This document shows positions 1 to 5,666 of a stretch of DNA of 7,832 nucleotides, piece after piece. Location of the stretch: NCBI GenBank assembly GCA_041477815.1, contig JBGOUV010000331.1, forward strand, positions 1 through 7,832, read 5' to 3'. Made by a program: the position numbers and the translations under genes. Source of the DNA: JBGOUV01 sp041477815 (GTDB taxonomy: Bacteria; Acidobacteriota; Terriglobia; Bryobacterales; JACQDG01). Under the pieces are notes generated by a model. It saw nothing but the letters and a program-made list of their open reading frames with translations, had not been told where the DNA came from and searched no databases. Position 1 is the first letter of the stretch; each line of letters opens with the position of its first letter.

Positions 1-430
1 CCGGCTCCAGGTCCTCGAAGCCCCACCTTTTGCCAAGCATGCGGGACCAAATCTTTATCGCATTGAACCACACAAACTGAAAAAGAATCAAGAATAGCAG
101 CAGGACAATGGACATGACTGCTACCAATACATCGGCCAGCACCCAAACGGCAAAAGCGCATCCGAAGGCGGCGAGCACGATTGCTGTCACCATCTCCCGC
201 CTGCCTGCGGCTGTGTCGAAAGCGCTTCGCACCGAGGCGTCCTGCAATGTGACTACAATTGCAAACCCTCGAGCCGCTTTCTTCAGAAGGTCCCGCAGAC
301 GAATTTCATCACTGGTTGGCGCCGGCGTGAAGCGACGAAACCAGCAAATCACGCTGGCCGTGTTGGCGACACCAAATCGCATTGGCGGCGCGGGTAAGTT
401 GTTGGAGCCAGCACTCTCCGCTTCGCTCAT
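1..430 (-). CDS. Unrecognised small membrane protein, N-terminal 143 residues (3' end off the window)
   Basis: An open frame runs without a stop from an ATG at 430 down to the left edge, 143 codons. I do not recognise the family. The first ~75 residues are polar and probably cytoplasmic, with a basic stretch (RLRDLLKKAAR, residues 44-54). Residues 80-122 are strongly hydrophobic (VTAIVLAAFGCAFAVWVLA, then VLVAVMSIVLLLFLILF) and could form two closely spaced transmembrane helices with Asp100 at the turn, or one long one. A basic and aromatic stretch follows (KIWSRMLGKRWGF, residues 126-138). The start is supported by GGGAG seven bases upstream. GC is about 56% by hand count over 1-420, below the rest of the window, and the gene uses codons such as TTA, ATA and CGA that are uncommon in its neighbours, so it may be a more recent or less conserved gene. 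It is transcribed in the same direction as the amidase operon but lies 173 bases beyond it, probably as a separate unit. Confidence 0.65.
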   Translation of the reverse strand, partial: MSEAESAGSNNLPAPPMRFGVANTASVICWFRRFTPAPTSDEIRLRDLLKKAARGFAIVVTLQDASVRSAFDTAAGRREMVTAIVLAAFGCAFAVWVLADVLVAVMSIVLLLFLILFQFVWFNAIKIWSRMLGKRWGFEDLEP

Positions 431-437
431 ATATGCA

Positions 438-442
438 CTCCC
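438..442 (-). promoter_or_regulatory. Shine-Dalgarno site of the left-edge membrane protein
   Basis: GGGAG on the minus strand lies seven bases before the ATG at 430. It is one of the clearest ribosome binding sites in the window and supports both the reading frame and the start of this otherwise unrecognised gene. Confidence 0.6.
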
Positions 443-583
443 GGGCTGTTTTCTGACATGGTGGCACATCACAGCTCTGATGCACAACCGGAACGGCGCC
501 GCAGGCGATAGATCCTGCCTAACGCCGCAGTGTTGGTCAGGAGATCACAATTTCGGAAACAACTGGGATCCTTCAGAACGAAG

Positions 584-598
584 CGACGCCCGGCGTCG
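584..598 (-). terminator. Hairpin just after the amidase gene, possible operon terminator
   Basis: CGACGC and GCGTCG form a perfect 6-bp GC-rich stem around a 3-base loop. It begins five bases past the amidase stop codon in the direction of transcription. The sequence after the stem on the minus strand (CTTCGTTCT) is only moderately T-rich, so this is a plausible but not classical intrinsic terminator. The remaining gap up to 431 holds no gene I can support; it should contain the promoter of the left-edge gene, but I could not identify a convincing one. Confidence 0.4.
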
Positions 599-603
599 GT
601 CGG

Positions 604-2232
604 CTAATCCCGGGACGCCACTTCCACCCGGCTCAGCGTTCGCGCGTAGGACGCGATCCCGCTGAATAGGGCTTCGGCGATCTTTTGGCGGTAGGCCGCG
701 GTCTTCAGGAGCTTCTCGTCGCGGGGGTTGCTGAGGAAGCTGATCTCCGCCAGGATGGACGGCATCCGGGCGCCGATGAGCACGACAAAGGGAGCTTTGC
801 GAACGCCCCGGTTGCGGAGAGTGCCGTTGTCGCGGGCCATGGTCGCGTAGAGGGAGCGCTGGATCTGGCCGGCGAATTCGCGGGACTCGGCGATCTTTTC
901 GGTGAGCGTAATCCTGGTGACCAGGTCCTGCAGGTCGTGGATGGACTTATTGGAAGCGGCGTTCTCGCGCGCGGCCACTTGCAAGGCTTCGCGGTCGGCG
1001 GTGAGATTCAGATAGTAGGTCTCGATCCCGCGGGCCGCGGCCAGCCGCGACGAGTTCGCGTGAACCGAAACGAAAAGGTCGGCCTGCTTCTCGTTGGCCA
1101 GGGCGGTGCGCTCTTCCAGCGGGATGAAGACGTCTTCGGCGCGCGTGAAGATCACCTCGCTGCCAATGCGGTCCGAAACCAGCGCGCCCAGCCGCGTCGC
1201 GACATCGAGGGCCAGCTCCTTTTCCGTCAGACCGGTGGGGCCGATAGTACCGGTGTCGTGGCCGCCGTGACCGGCGTCGATGACCACGCGGGAGATCTTG
1301 AGACCCAGGGCGCGGATCAGGTTCTGCTCGCGGCCCTGCAGCTTGGCAGGCTTGGATTGGGTGATGGGGGTTGGAGGTTGGGTGATGGGCGCTGGAGGCT
1401 CGGCAGCGCGTGGGACTGGCCGTTTGACCGGCGGCTCGGACTTGGGAAGCTCGGCCTTCGCCAGCAGCGGGTTTTCAGGGCGGCGGGCCTTTAACTCCAT
1501 CACCAGGCGAGGCGGGTTGGAAAGGCTGGACAGCGTGAAGTCGGCGTCGGCGGCGAGATCCACCACCACCCGCGTTACCCCCACCTGGGTTTGCGCCACG
1601 CGGATCTGGCGGACCCGGTCATCACCCACCGGTACTACCTTACTTTTCAAGGAGGCGTGCAGCTTGGTGTTGGGGATATCGAAGAAAATGCGGTCCGGGT
1701 TGGCCAGCCGCTCGGGCTTCACCTGGACCTCGGCTTCGAGAGTCACGATGACGCGGGTCAGCTCGGGCTGCGACCAGTGCCGGACCTCGGTGACCAACGG
1801 GAGCGTTGATTTAGGGGTCTCCGGGGTGGTCGTGGCGGCGGGCTGCTGCAGCTCCTCCAGCTTCTTGCGGGCGTCGGCCAGCAGGGGGCTCCGGGGGTAC
1901 TGGTCGATCAGAAACCGCCAGCTTTCGGAGGCCTTGCGCGCCCAGGGATCGGGGCCGAAGCGCCGGCTCATTTCCTGATAGAGTTCAGCTTCGGCGGCAA
2001 TGCTGTCGTCGGCCCGGGAGCTTTGGGGTGACGTCCGATACACCCGGCGGAAGGCGTTCACCAGTTTCTGGTAGGCGGCCGGCGTGCGCTCGGCATCGGT
2101 AAGCCCGTCGAGCTGCCGCTGCTGCTCCACCGCCTCGTTGTACATCTCCAGGGCTTGCTCCCGCTTGGCCGTGGCGGACATCGCCGGGAGGCCCATCACC
2201 GAGACGAGAATGGCGGCGGCGGTCAGCCTCAT
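604..2232 (-). CDS. N-acetylmuramoyl-L-alanine amidase (AMIN + Amidase_3), exported
   Basis: This is a zinc amidase that cleaves the bond between N-acetylmuramic acid and L-alanine, removing stem peptides from peptidoglycan outside the cytoplasm. The 542 residues read as: a signal peptide at 1-20/22 (MRLTAAAILV, cleavage near AMSA); a helical TPR-like region at about 25-130 with YbgF/BamD-like phrases such as FLIDQYPRSPLLADA; an AMIN domain at about 144-248, which in AmiC-type enzymes directs localisation; a Pro-rich linker at about 252-298; and Amidase_3 at about 312-533. Expected zinc ligands are His322 (DAGHGGHDTG), Glu337 (TEKEL) and His391 (SVHAN); the catalytic Glu is Glu496 (ILAEISFLSNPRDE). 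All are present, so it should be active. The ATG overlaps the transglycosylase stop as ATGA, indicating translational coupling. The helical N-terminus makes it longer than typical AmiC enzymes (about 400 residues). Function is confident; the exact role (division or general turnover) is not. Confidence 0.95.
   Translation of the reverse strand: MRLTAAAILVSVMGLPAMSATAKREQALEMYNEAVEQQRQLDGLTDAERTPAAYQKLVNAFRRVYRTSPQSSRADDSIAAEAELYQEMSRRFGPDPWARKASESWRFLIDQYPRSPLLADARKKLEELQQPAATTTPETPKSTLPLVTEVRHWSQPELTRVIVTLEAEVQVKPERLANPDRIFFDIPNTKLHASLKSKVVPVGDDRVRQIRVAQTQVGVTRVVVDLAADADFTLSSLSNPPRLVMELKARRPENPLLAKAELPKSEPPVKRPVPRAAEPPAPITQPPTPITQSKPAKLQGREQNLIRALGLKISRVVIDAGHGGHDTGTIGPTGLTEKELALDVATRLGALVSDRIGSEVIFTRAEDVFIPLEERTALANEKQADLFVSVHANSSRLAAARGIETYYLNLTADREALQVAARENAASNKSIHDLQDLVTRITLTEKIAESREFAGQIQRSLYATMARDNGTLRNRGVRKAPFVVLIGARMPSILAEISFLSNPRDEKLLKTAAYRQKIAEALFSGIASYARTLSRVEVASRD
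1357..1398 (-). repeat. Two 21-bp tandem repeats in the amidase linker
   Basis: Positions 1357-1377 and 1378-1398 match at 19 of 21 bases. The unit is in frame and encodes a duplicated seven-residue block (PPAPITQ then PPTPITQ) in the Pro-rich linker between the AMIN and catalytic domains. It is probably a slippage expansion of a flexible spacer and may vary in length between strains. Confidence 0.8.
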
Positions 2233-3029
2233 GGGGACTCGGTGGTGTAACGCGTAATGCCGTCCGGGCCGGTGGTTTGAAAGATGCGGGGGCCCTCGAA
2301 TCTCTTGGGCGGCGGCTCGGGCTCGGGCGGCCGGTCGAGGGGACGGAACCGCGCATAGTAGCGGTTTACCCGGGGGACGAACTGCCTGGTTTCCTGATAA
2401 GGCGGGATGCCGCCGAAGCGGTCCACGGCGCCTTCGCCCGCGTTATAAGCCGCCAGGGCCAGGTTCCCGTTGCCCTCGTACATGTCCAGCAGGAAACGCA
2501 GGTAGCGAACGCCGCCCTCCAGGTTCTGCAAGGCGTCAAAGCGGTTGCGCACCCCGAACCGGACCGCGGTGTGGGGCATGAGCTGCATCAGGCCGACCGC
2601 TCCTTTGTAGGAGATGGCGCGGGGGTCGTAGTTGCTTTCGGCCTTGATGACGGCATGGACAAAGCTGGGCCGGATGCCATGCGCGTACGCCAGCCGGCTG
2701 ATGGCCTCGTCCAGCGCCCGGGGCGTCGCGACATTCGCGGCGGGCGGGGCGGCCGGGTCAACCGGCTTGACCTCGCGGGCCTCCACCACACGCCCGCGAA
2801 CCGGAGCGGGCTGGACGCTGCGGGTGGAAACGAGGCGAGTCACTTGACGGGCGGGTACGCGGACCAGTCGCCCGGTACGCTGATCCACTGCCACCGTGTA
2901 CACCGCCCCCGTGGCGGCAGAAACACTACCAGCGATGGCCAGAAGACCACCTAACGCTTTAAGAATCACTTCTAAACAATATACCAGAGATTGTTTACGA
3001 TTGCCAGCGTTCCTGGTGCTGAACCTCAC
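2229..3029 (-). CDS. SLT-family lytic transglycosylase, exported
   Basis: This enzyme cleaves the MurNAc-GlcNAc bond of peptidoglycan, leaving 1,6-anhydroMurNAc ends. From a GTG at 3029 the protein is 266 residues: a basic N-region, a hydrophobic stretch ending at SVSA (residues 35-38, signal peptide), a variable Pro/Val-rich segment, then the SLT domain at about 105-225. Catalytic Glu131 lies in KAESNYDP, followed by GLMQLMP (146-152), AYNAGEGAV (194-202) and QETRQFVPRV (212-221), the usual SLT motif series. The tail (RIFQTTGPDGITRYTT) resembles the short DUF4124-type motif found with some transglycosylases. The start is uncertain. GTG 3029 overlaps the TPR stop as GTGA; GTG 2969 would give a compact 18-residue signal peptide (VILKALGGLLAIAGSVSA); ATG 3110 would overlap the TPR gene by 85 bases and add a non-signal-like N-terminus. 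The stop overlaps the amidase start by four bases. Confidence 0.93.
   Translation of the reverse strand: MRFSTRNAGNRKQSLVYCLEVILKALGGLLAIAGSVSAATGAVYTVAVDQRTGRLVRVPARQVTRLVSTRSVQPAPVRGRVVEAREVKPVDPAAPPAANVATPRALDEAISRLAYAHGIRPSFVHAVIKAESNYDPRAISYKGAVGLMQLMPHTAVRFGVRNRFDALQNLEGGVRYLRFLLDMYEGNGNLALAAYNAGEGAVDRFGGIPPYQETRQFVPRVNRYYARFRPLDRPPEPEPPPKRFEGPRIFQTTGPDGITRYTTESP
2978..3006 (-). promoter_or_regulatory. Possible internal promoter in an AT-rich patch
   Basis: On the minus strand TATATT (2983-2978) lies 17 bases after TGGCAA (3006-3001). The -10 match is good but the -35 is weak. The patch 2951-3000 is about 32% GC by hand count, far below its surroundings. It could drive the transglycosylase and amidase independently of the TPR gene, favouring the GTG at 2969 as start. 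The low GC may instead reflect the hydrophobic and basic codons of the signal peptide. Confidence 0.25.
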
Positions 3030-3511
3030 TGCACCAGGCGGTGGAGCTTGGTCAGGGCTTCCTGGGCGGGCGTATACGCGGGGTCGATCTCGACGGACTT
3101 CTGCCAGCATTCGCGCGCCCGGGTGTACAGTTCCTTGGCGAAATAGACGCGGCCGAGGTTAAACCAGGGGTAATGGTAGGCCTCGTAGCGGGGGGCGCGG
3201 GTGGCTTGTTCGAGCCAGGGGATGGCCTCGTCGAGTTTTCCTTTCTCGATCAGGTAGGCTCCGATGTCGTTGTAAGGATTGCCGTAGTAGGGGTCGACGG
3301 CGATGGCCTTCTTGCACTCCCCGATGGCCTGGTCGAGCTTTCCCTGAAACCGGTAGGTCCACCCCAGGTAGGTGTAGGCCTCGGCGGTGGGATGAAGATC
3401 CAGGGACCGTTTGTAGAGGCTGATCGCCAGGTCCAGCTCTCCCTGCAACTGGAGCTGGTAGGCCTGACGGAACAACTCGACGGCCATGGCAAAGCGCGGG
3501 TTCTCCTCCAT
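3026..3511 (-). CDS. TPR-repeat protein, first gene of the wall-hydrolase operon
   Basis: The 161-residue protein is almost entirely tetratricopeptide repeats. Four units can be read, at about 8-41, 42-75, 77-110 and 113-146, each with the usual alternation of small and aromatic residues (for example AYTYLGWTYRFQGKLDQAI and PWFNLGRVYFAKELYTRA). TPRs form helical superhelices that bind partner proteins. No signal peptide, membrane segment or enzymatic domain is visible, so it is probably a cytoplasmic scaffold unless exported otherwise. The start is well fixed: an in-frame TAG lies seven codons upstream with no alternative start codon between, and GGAG lies nine bases before the ATG. Its TGA overlaps a GTG that can start the transglycosylase, suggesting the products are made together. 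A specific partner or role cannot be deduced from sequence alone. Confidence 0.9.
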   Translation of the reverse strand: MEENPRFAMAVELFRQAYQLQLQGELDLAISLYKRSLDLHPTAEAYTYLGWTYRFQGKLDQAIGECKKAIAVDPYYGNPYNDIGAYLIEKGKLDEAIPWLEQATRAPRYEAYHYPWFNLGRVYFAKELYTRARECWQKSVEIDPAYTPAQEALTKLHRLVQ

Positions 3512-3532
3512 CTGGTCGGGCTCCGGACACTA

Positions 3533-3562
3533 GATGTAGCCTAACCGCAGCCGGCTTGGCAA
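3533..3562 (-). promoter_or_regulatory. Candidate promoter of the TPR-transglycosylase-amidase operon
   Basis: On the minus strand TTGCCA (3562-3557), five of six matches to a sigma-70 -35 box, is followed after 18 bases by TACATC (3538-3533), a three of six -10 match. It lies in the 71-base divergent spacer shared with galU, about 20 bases upstream of the TPR start, so a promoter is expected here, but the motif match is weak. Confidence 0.25.
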
Positions 3563-3582
3563 GTGGCGTTAAACTGAAACCT

Positions 3583-4476
3583 ATGCCCAAACCAGTGCGC
3601 AAGGCGGTGTTCCCCGCGGCGGGTCTGGGGACCCGATTCCTGCCGGCGACCAAGTCGCAGCCCAAAGAGATGCTGCCGCTGGTCGACAAGCCGATCATTC
3701 AATACGGAGTGGAGGAGACCCTGGCGTCGGGGGTGGAGAACATCATCATCGTCACCGGCCGGGGCAAGTCGGCGATCGAAGACCACTTCGACGTGAGCTT
3801 TGAGCTGGAGAACCTCCTGGAGTCCCGGGGAAAGGTGAAGGAGCTGGAGTTGGTGCGCCGGGTGTCGGAGCTGATCCACGTCTCCTACATCCGGCAGAAG
3901 GAGGCGCTGGGACTGGGACACGCCGTACTGGTGACCAAGGAGCTGGTAGCCGACGAGCCGTTCGCCGTGGTGCTGGCCGACGACGTGATCGTAAGCGAGC
4001 GCCCCTGTTTGCGGCAACTATTGGATGTTCACGAGCAAAAGGGTGGTTCGGTGCTGGCGGTGATGGAGGTCCCGGCGGAGGAAATATCCAAGTACGGGGT
4101 AATCGCCGCCGACCAGGTGGGAGGGAACGACCGACTGTTTCGGGTGCGCGACATGGTGGAGAAGCCTTCGGCGGATAAGGCTCCCTCCAACCTGGCGATT
4201 ATCGGCCGCTACGTGCTGGCGCCCGAGATTTTTGCGGCGCTGGCGGAGACCAAGGCCGGGAGCCTGGGAGAGATCCAGTTGACCGACGGTATCCGGCGGC
4301 TCCTGGAGTCCGAGCCGGTGTACGCGTACCGGTTTGAAGGGCAGCGCTACGACGCCGGGGACAAGCTGGGATTCTTGAAGGCCACCGTGGAACTGGCCCT
4401 GAAGAACGAGGATTTGGGACCGGATTTTGGGCGCTACTTGAACTCGCTGCTGGGCTGCACCGAGCCGCGACCGTAA
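3583..4476 (+). CDS. galU: UTP--glucose-1-phosphate uridylyltransferase (UDP-glucose pyrophosphorylase)
   Basis: GalU makes UDP-glucose and pyrophosphate from UTP and glucose-1-phosphate in the cytoplasm; UDP-glucose feeds exopolysaccharide, LPS, trehalose and galactose metabolism. The protein is 297 residues, the usual family length. The nucleotide-binding signature is at 10-41 (FPAAGLGTRFLPATKSQPKE, then MLPLVDKPIIQY). QKEALGLGHAV is at 105-115, the metal-binding ADD at 132-134, KYGVI at 170-174, VEKP at 192-195, GRYVLAPEIF at 208-217, EIQLTDGI at 230-237 and RYDAGDKLGF at 255-264, all in the order expected for bacterial GalU/nucleotidyltransferase proteins. The ATG at 3583 gives a start matching the family; an in-frame TTG at 3556 would add nine residues not typical of GalU. 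No strong ribosome binding site is seen. It is divergent from the wall-hydrolase operon and convergent with mqnC. A related dTDP-glucose or other sugar-1-phosphate specificity is possible but less likely given the GalU-type motifs. Confidence 0.94.
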   Translation: MPKPVRKAVFPAAGLGTRFLPATKSQPKEMLPLVDKPIIQYGVEETLASGVENIIIVTGRGKSAIEDHFDVSFELENLLESRGKVKELELVRRVSELIHVSYIRQKEALGLGHAVLVTKELVADEPFAVVLADDVIVSERPCLRQLLDVHEQKGGSVLAVMEVPAEEISKYGVIAADQVGGNDRLFRVRDMVEKPSADKAPSNLAIIGRYVLAPEIFAALAETKAGSLGEIQLTDGIRRLLESEPVYAYRFEGQRYDAGDKLGFLKATVELALKNEDLGPDFGRYLNSLLGCTEPRP

Positions 4477-4488
4477 AGGGAGCGGCTC
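4462..4488. terminator. Inverted repeat shared by the convergent galU and mqnC 3' ends
   Basis: GAGCCGC (4462-4468) and GCGGCTC (4482-4488) form a perfect 7-bp stem with a 13-base loop. It spans the end of galU and overlaps the mqnC stop codon, so one hairpin could help end transcripts from both directions. Neither side has a run of T after the stem, so it would be a non-classical terminator. Confidence 0.4.
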
Positions 4489-5518
4489 AGTTCAAGAACA
4501 GCGTACGATAGAGGGTATCCCGCTGCTTGGGGATGAAGCCGGCGTCCCGGATCAGCCGGCGCAAGTCTTCTTCCGACGCCTGGTGGTGCGCCCCCGCCGC
4601 CGAAACCACGTTTTCTTCCAGCATCACCGAACCCACGTCATTGCCGCCGAAGCGAAGACCGAGCTGTACCATCTTCAAGCCCTGCGTAACCCAGCTCGAC
4701 TGGATGTTGAGGATGTTCTCGAAATAAAGCCGCGAGATGGCCAGCGTCTTGAGGTACTCGACGGCCGTGGCTTCTTCCTTAACGAAGCGCCCCAGCGACG
4801 TGTTTTCGCGCTGGAAGGTCCAGGGGATGAACGCCGTGAAGCCGCCGGTTTCTTCCTGGATGCGGCGGACGATCTCCAGGTGGTTGACCCGCTGTTCGTA
4901 GGTTTCCTTAACGCCGAACATCATGGTGGCGGTGGTGCGCATGCCGAGTTGATGAGCGCTGCGGTGCACCTCCACCCACTCCGAGACCGCGCACTTCAGA
5001 CGGCTGATGCGATGCCGCACCCCGTCGTCGAGAATCTCCGCGCCGCCGCCGGGGATAGAGTCCAGACCCGCGTCGCGGAGCCGCGCGATGGTGTCGCGAA
5101 TCGAGAGCCCGGACACCTGGGCGATATTGGTGACTTCGGGGGCGGAGAGGCAATGCAGGTGGATGGGAAACCGGGACTTGATGGACCGGAACAGGTCCTC
5201 GTACCACTCGATCTTCAGATCGGGGTGCAGGCCGCCCTGCATGAGGACGCCGGTGCCGCCGACGTCGATGGTTTCCTGGATCTTCTGGAAGATGACTTCC
5301 CGGGGCAGAATGTACCCTTCCTCGTGCCCCAGCGGCCGGTAGAAGGCGCAAAAACTGCAATATTCGGTGCAGAAGTTGGTGTAGTTGATGTTGCGGTCGA
5401 TGATGTAGGTGACCACACCCTCGGGATGCAGCCGCCGGCGCAAGGCATCGGCAGCCATGCCGATGCCGATCAGGTCATCGGAGCGGAACAGGTCGCAGGC
5501 TTCGGAAGAAGTAAGCAT
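4487..5518 (-). CDS. mqnC: Cyclic dehypoxanthinyl futalosine synthase, radical SAM
   Basis: MqnC uses S-adenosylmethionine and a [4Fe-4S] cluster to cyclise dehypoxanthine futalosine in the futalosine route to menaquinone. The 343-residue protein has the cluster motif Cys50-x3-Cys54-x2-Cys57 (NFCTEYCSFCAFYRP) right after the family phrase IIDRNINYTN. Further family signatures are GGTGVLMQGGLHPD (87-100), LDSIPGGGAEIL (152-163), RTTATMMFG (194-202) and GGFTAFIPWTFQRENT (225-240). Length is normal for the family. These phrases favour MqnC over the related aminofutalosine synthase MqnE, which also has a PGGGAEI motif but differs around the cluster and over the IEWYEDLF segment. The ATG fits the family N-terminus, but no Shine-Dalgarno is visible before it; a hairpin-forming repeat lies immediately upstream instead. 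It follows mqnA on the same strand, 114 bases on. Confidence 0.93.
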   Translation of the reverse strand: MLTSSEACDLFRSDDLIGIGMAADALRRRLHPEGVVTYIIDRNINYTNFCTEYCSFCAFYRPLGHEEGYILPREVIFQKIQETIDVGGTGVLMQGGLHPDLKIEWYEDLFRSIKSRFPIHLHCLSAPEVTNIAQVSGLSIRDTIARLRDAGLDSIPGGGAEILDDGVRHRISRLKCAVSEWVEVHRSAHQLGMRTTATMMFGVKETYEQRVNHLEIVRRIQEETGGFTAFIPWTFQRENTSLGRFVKEEATAVEYLKTLAISRLYFENILNIQSSWVTQGLKMVQLGLRFGGNDVGSVMLEENVVSAAGAHHQASEEDLRRLIRDAGFIPKQRDTLYRTLFLN

Positions 5519-5526
5519 GGGATAAG

Positions 5527-5590
5527 AAGCTGTCAGCTAGCTAGCAATCCGGCGAACCGCTCAGGCCAGCCTCCTAACAGCTAACAGCTT
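5527..5590. repeat. Imperfect inverted repeat upstream of mqnC
   Basis: AAGCTGTCAGCTAGCTAG (5527-5544) on the plus strand resembles the reverse complement of 5574-5590 (minus strand AAGCTGTTAGCTGTTAG), with one gap and a few mismatches. The pair could fold into a long hairpin with a ~29-base loop in the mqnA-mqnC spacer. The left arm contains the perfect palindrome GCTAGCTAGC (5536-5545). It sits within ten bases of the mqnC start, where it could affect translation, end mqnA transcripts, or be a small mobile palindromic element. Confidence 0.6.
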
Positions 5591-5666
5591 AGCATTTTGG
5601 CGATCCGGGTAACGGTAGCCCCAGCCAGGCTGCTAACAGCTAACAGCTTCTTTCCCTAACAGCTTC
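5559..5666 (-). repeat. Direct repeats across the mqnA 3' end and mqnA-mqnC spacer
   Basis: The 17-mer AAGCTGTTAGCTGTTAG occurs twice identically on the minus strand (5649-5633 and 5590-5574). Each copy is followed by a related 15-base stretch, so two 32-base units, 5618-5649 and 5559-5590, match at 27 of 32 positions by hand alignment. A shorter third copy, GAAGCTGTTAG (5666-5656), lies inside mqnA. The nested TTAGCTG unit is repeated within each copy. Confidence 0.8.

Noticed and set aside
108..665. Plus-strand open frame of 185 codons
   Set aside because: It is antisense to the left-edge minus-strand gene, crosses the non-coding gap and the end of the amidase, has low-complexity Ser/Arg/Ala composition and no recognisable domain.
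685..1494. Long plus-strand open frame over the amidase
   Set aside because: It is the antisense of a strongly supported Amidase_3 gene; Gly/Asp/Val-rich composition is typical of reverse-complement frames in GC-rich genes.
3556..3584. TTGGCA considered as a -35 box for galU, and TTG 3556 as its start
   Set aside because: No -10 box lies at the proper distance, and the nine added residues do not match GalU N-termini, while ATG 3583 does.
3541..4017. Minus-strand open frame over the galU 5' half
   Set aside because: His/Leu/Gln-rich antisense of a strongly conserved nucleotidyltransferase.
4487..5518. Assignment as aminofutalosine synthase MqnE
   Set aside because: The INYTN-C-x3-C-x2-C-AFYR context, IEWYEDLF and FIPWTFQRENT are MqnC-type; MqnE shares only the PGGGAEI-like motif.
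4583..5584. Plus-strand open frame of 333 codons over mqnC
   Set aside because: The minus strand has all the MqnC signatures; the plus frame has no recognisable family and simply mirrors the codon bias.
5559..5666. Repeat cluster considered as a CRISPR array
   Set aside because: Only two to three copies, one inside a gene, with internal TTAGCTG repetition, no uniform spacers and no cas genes.
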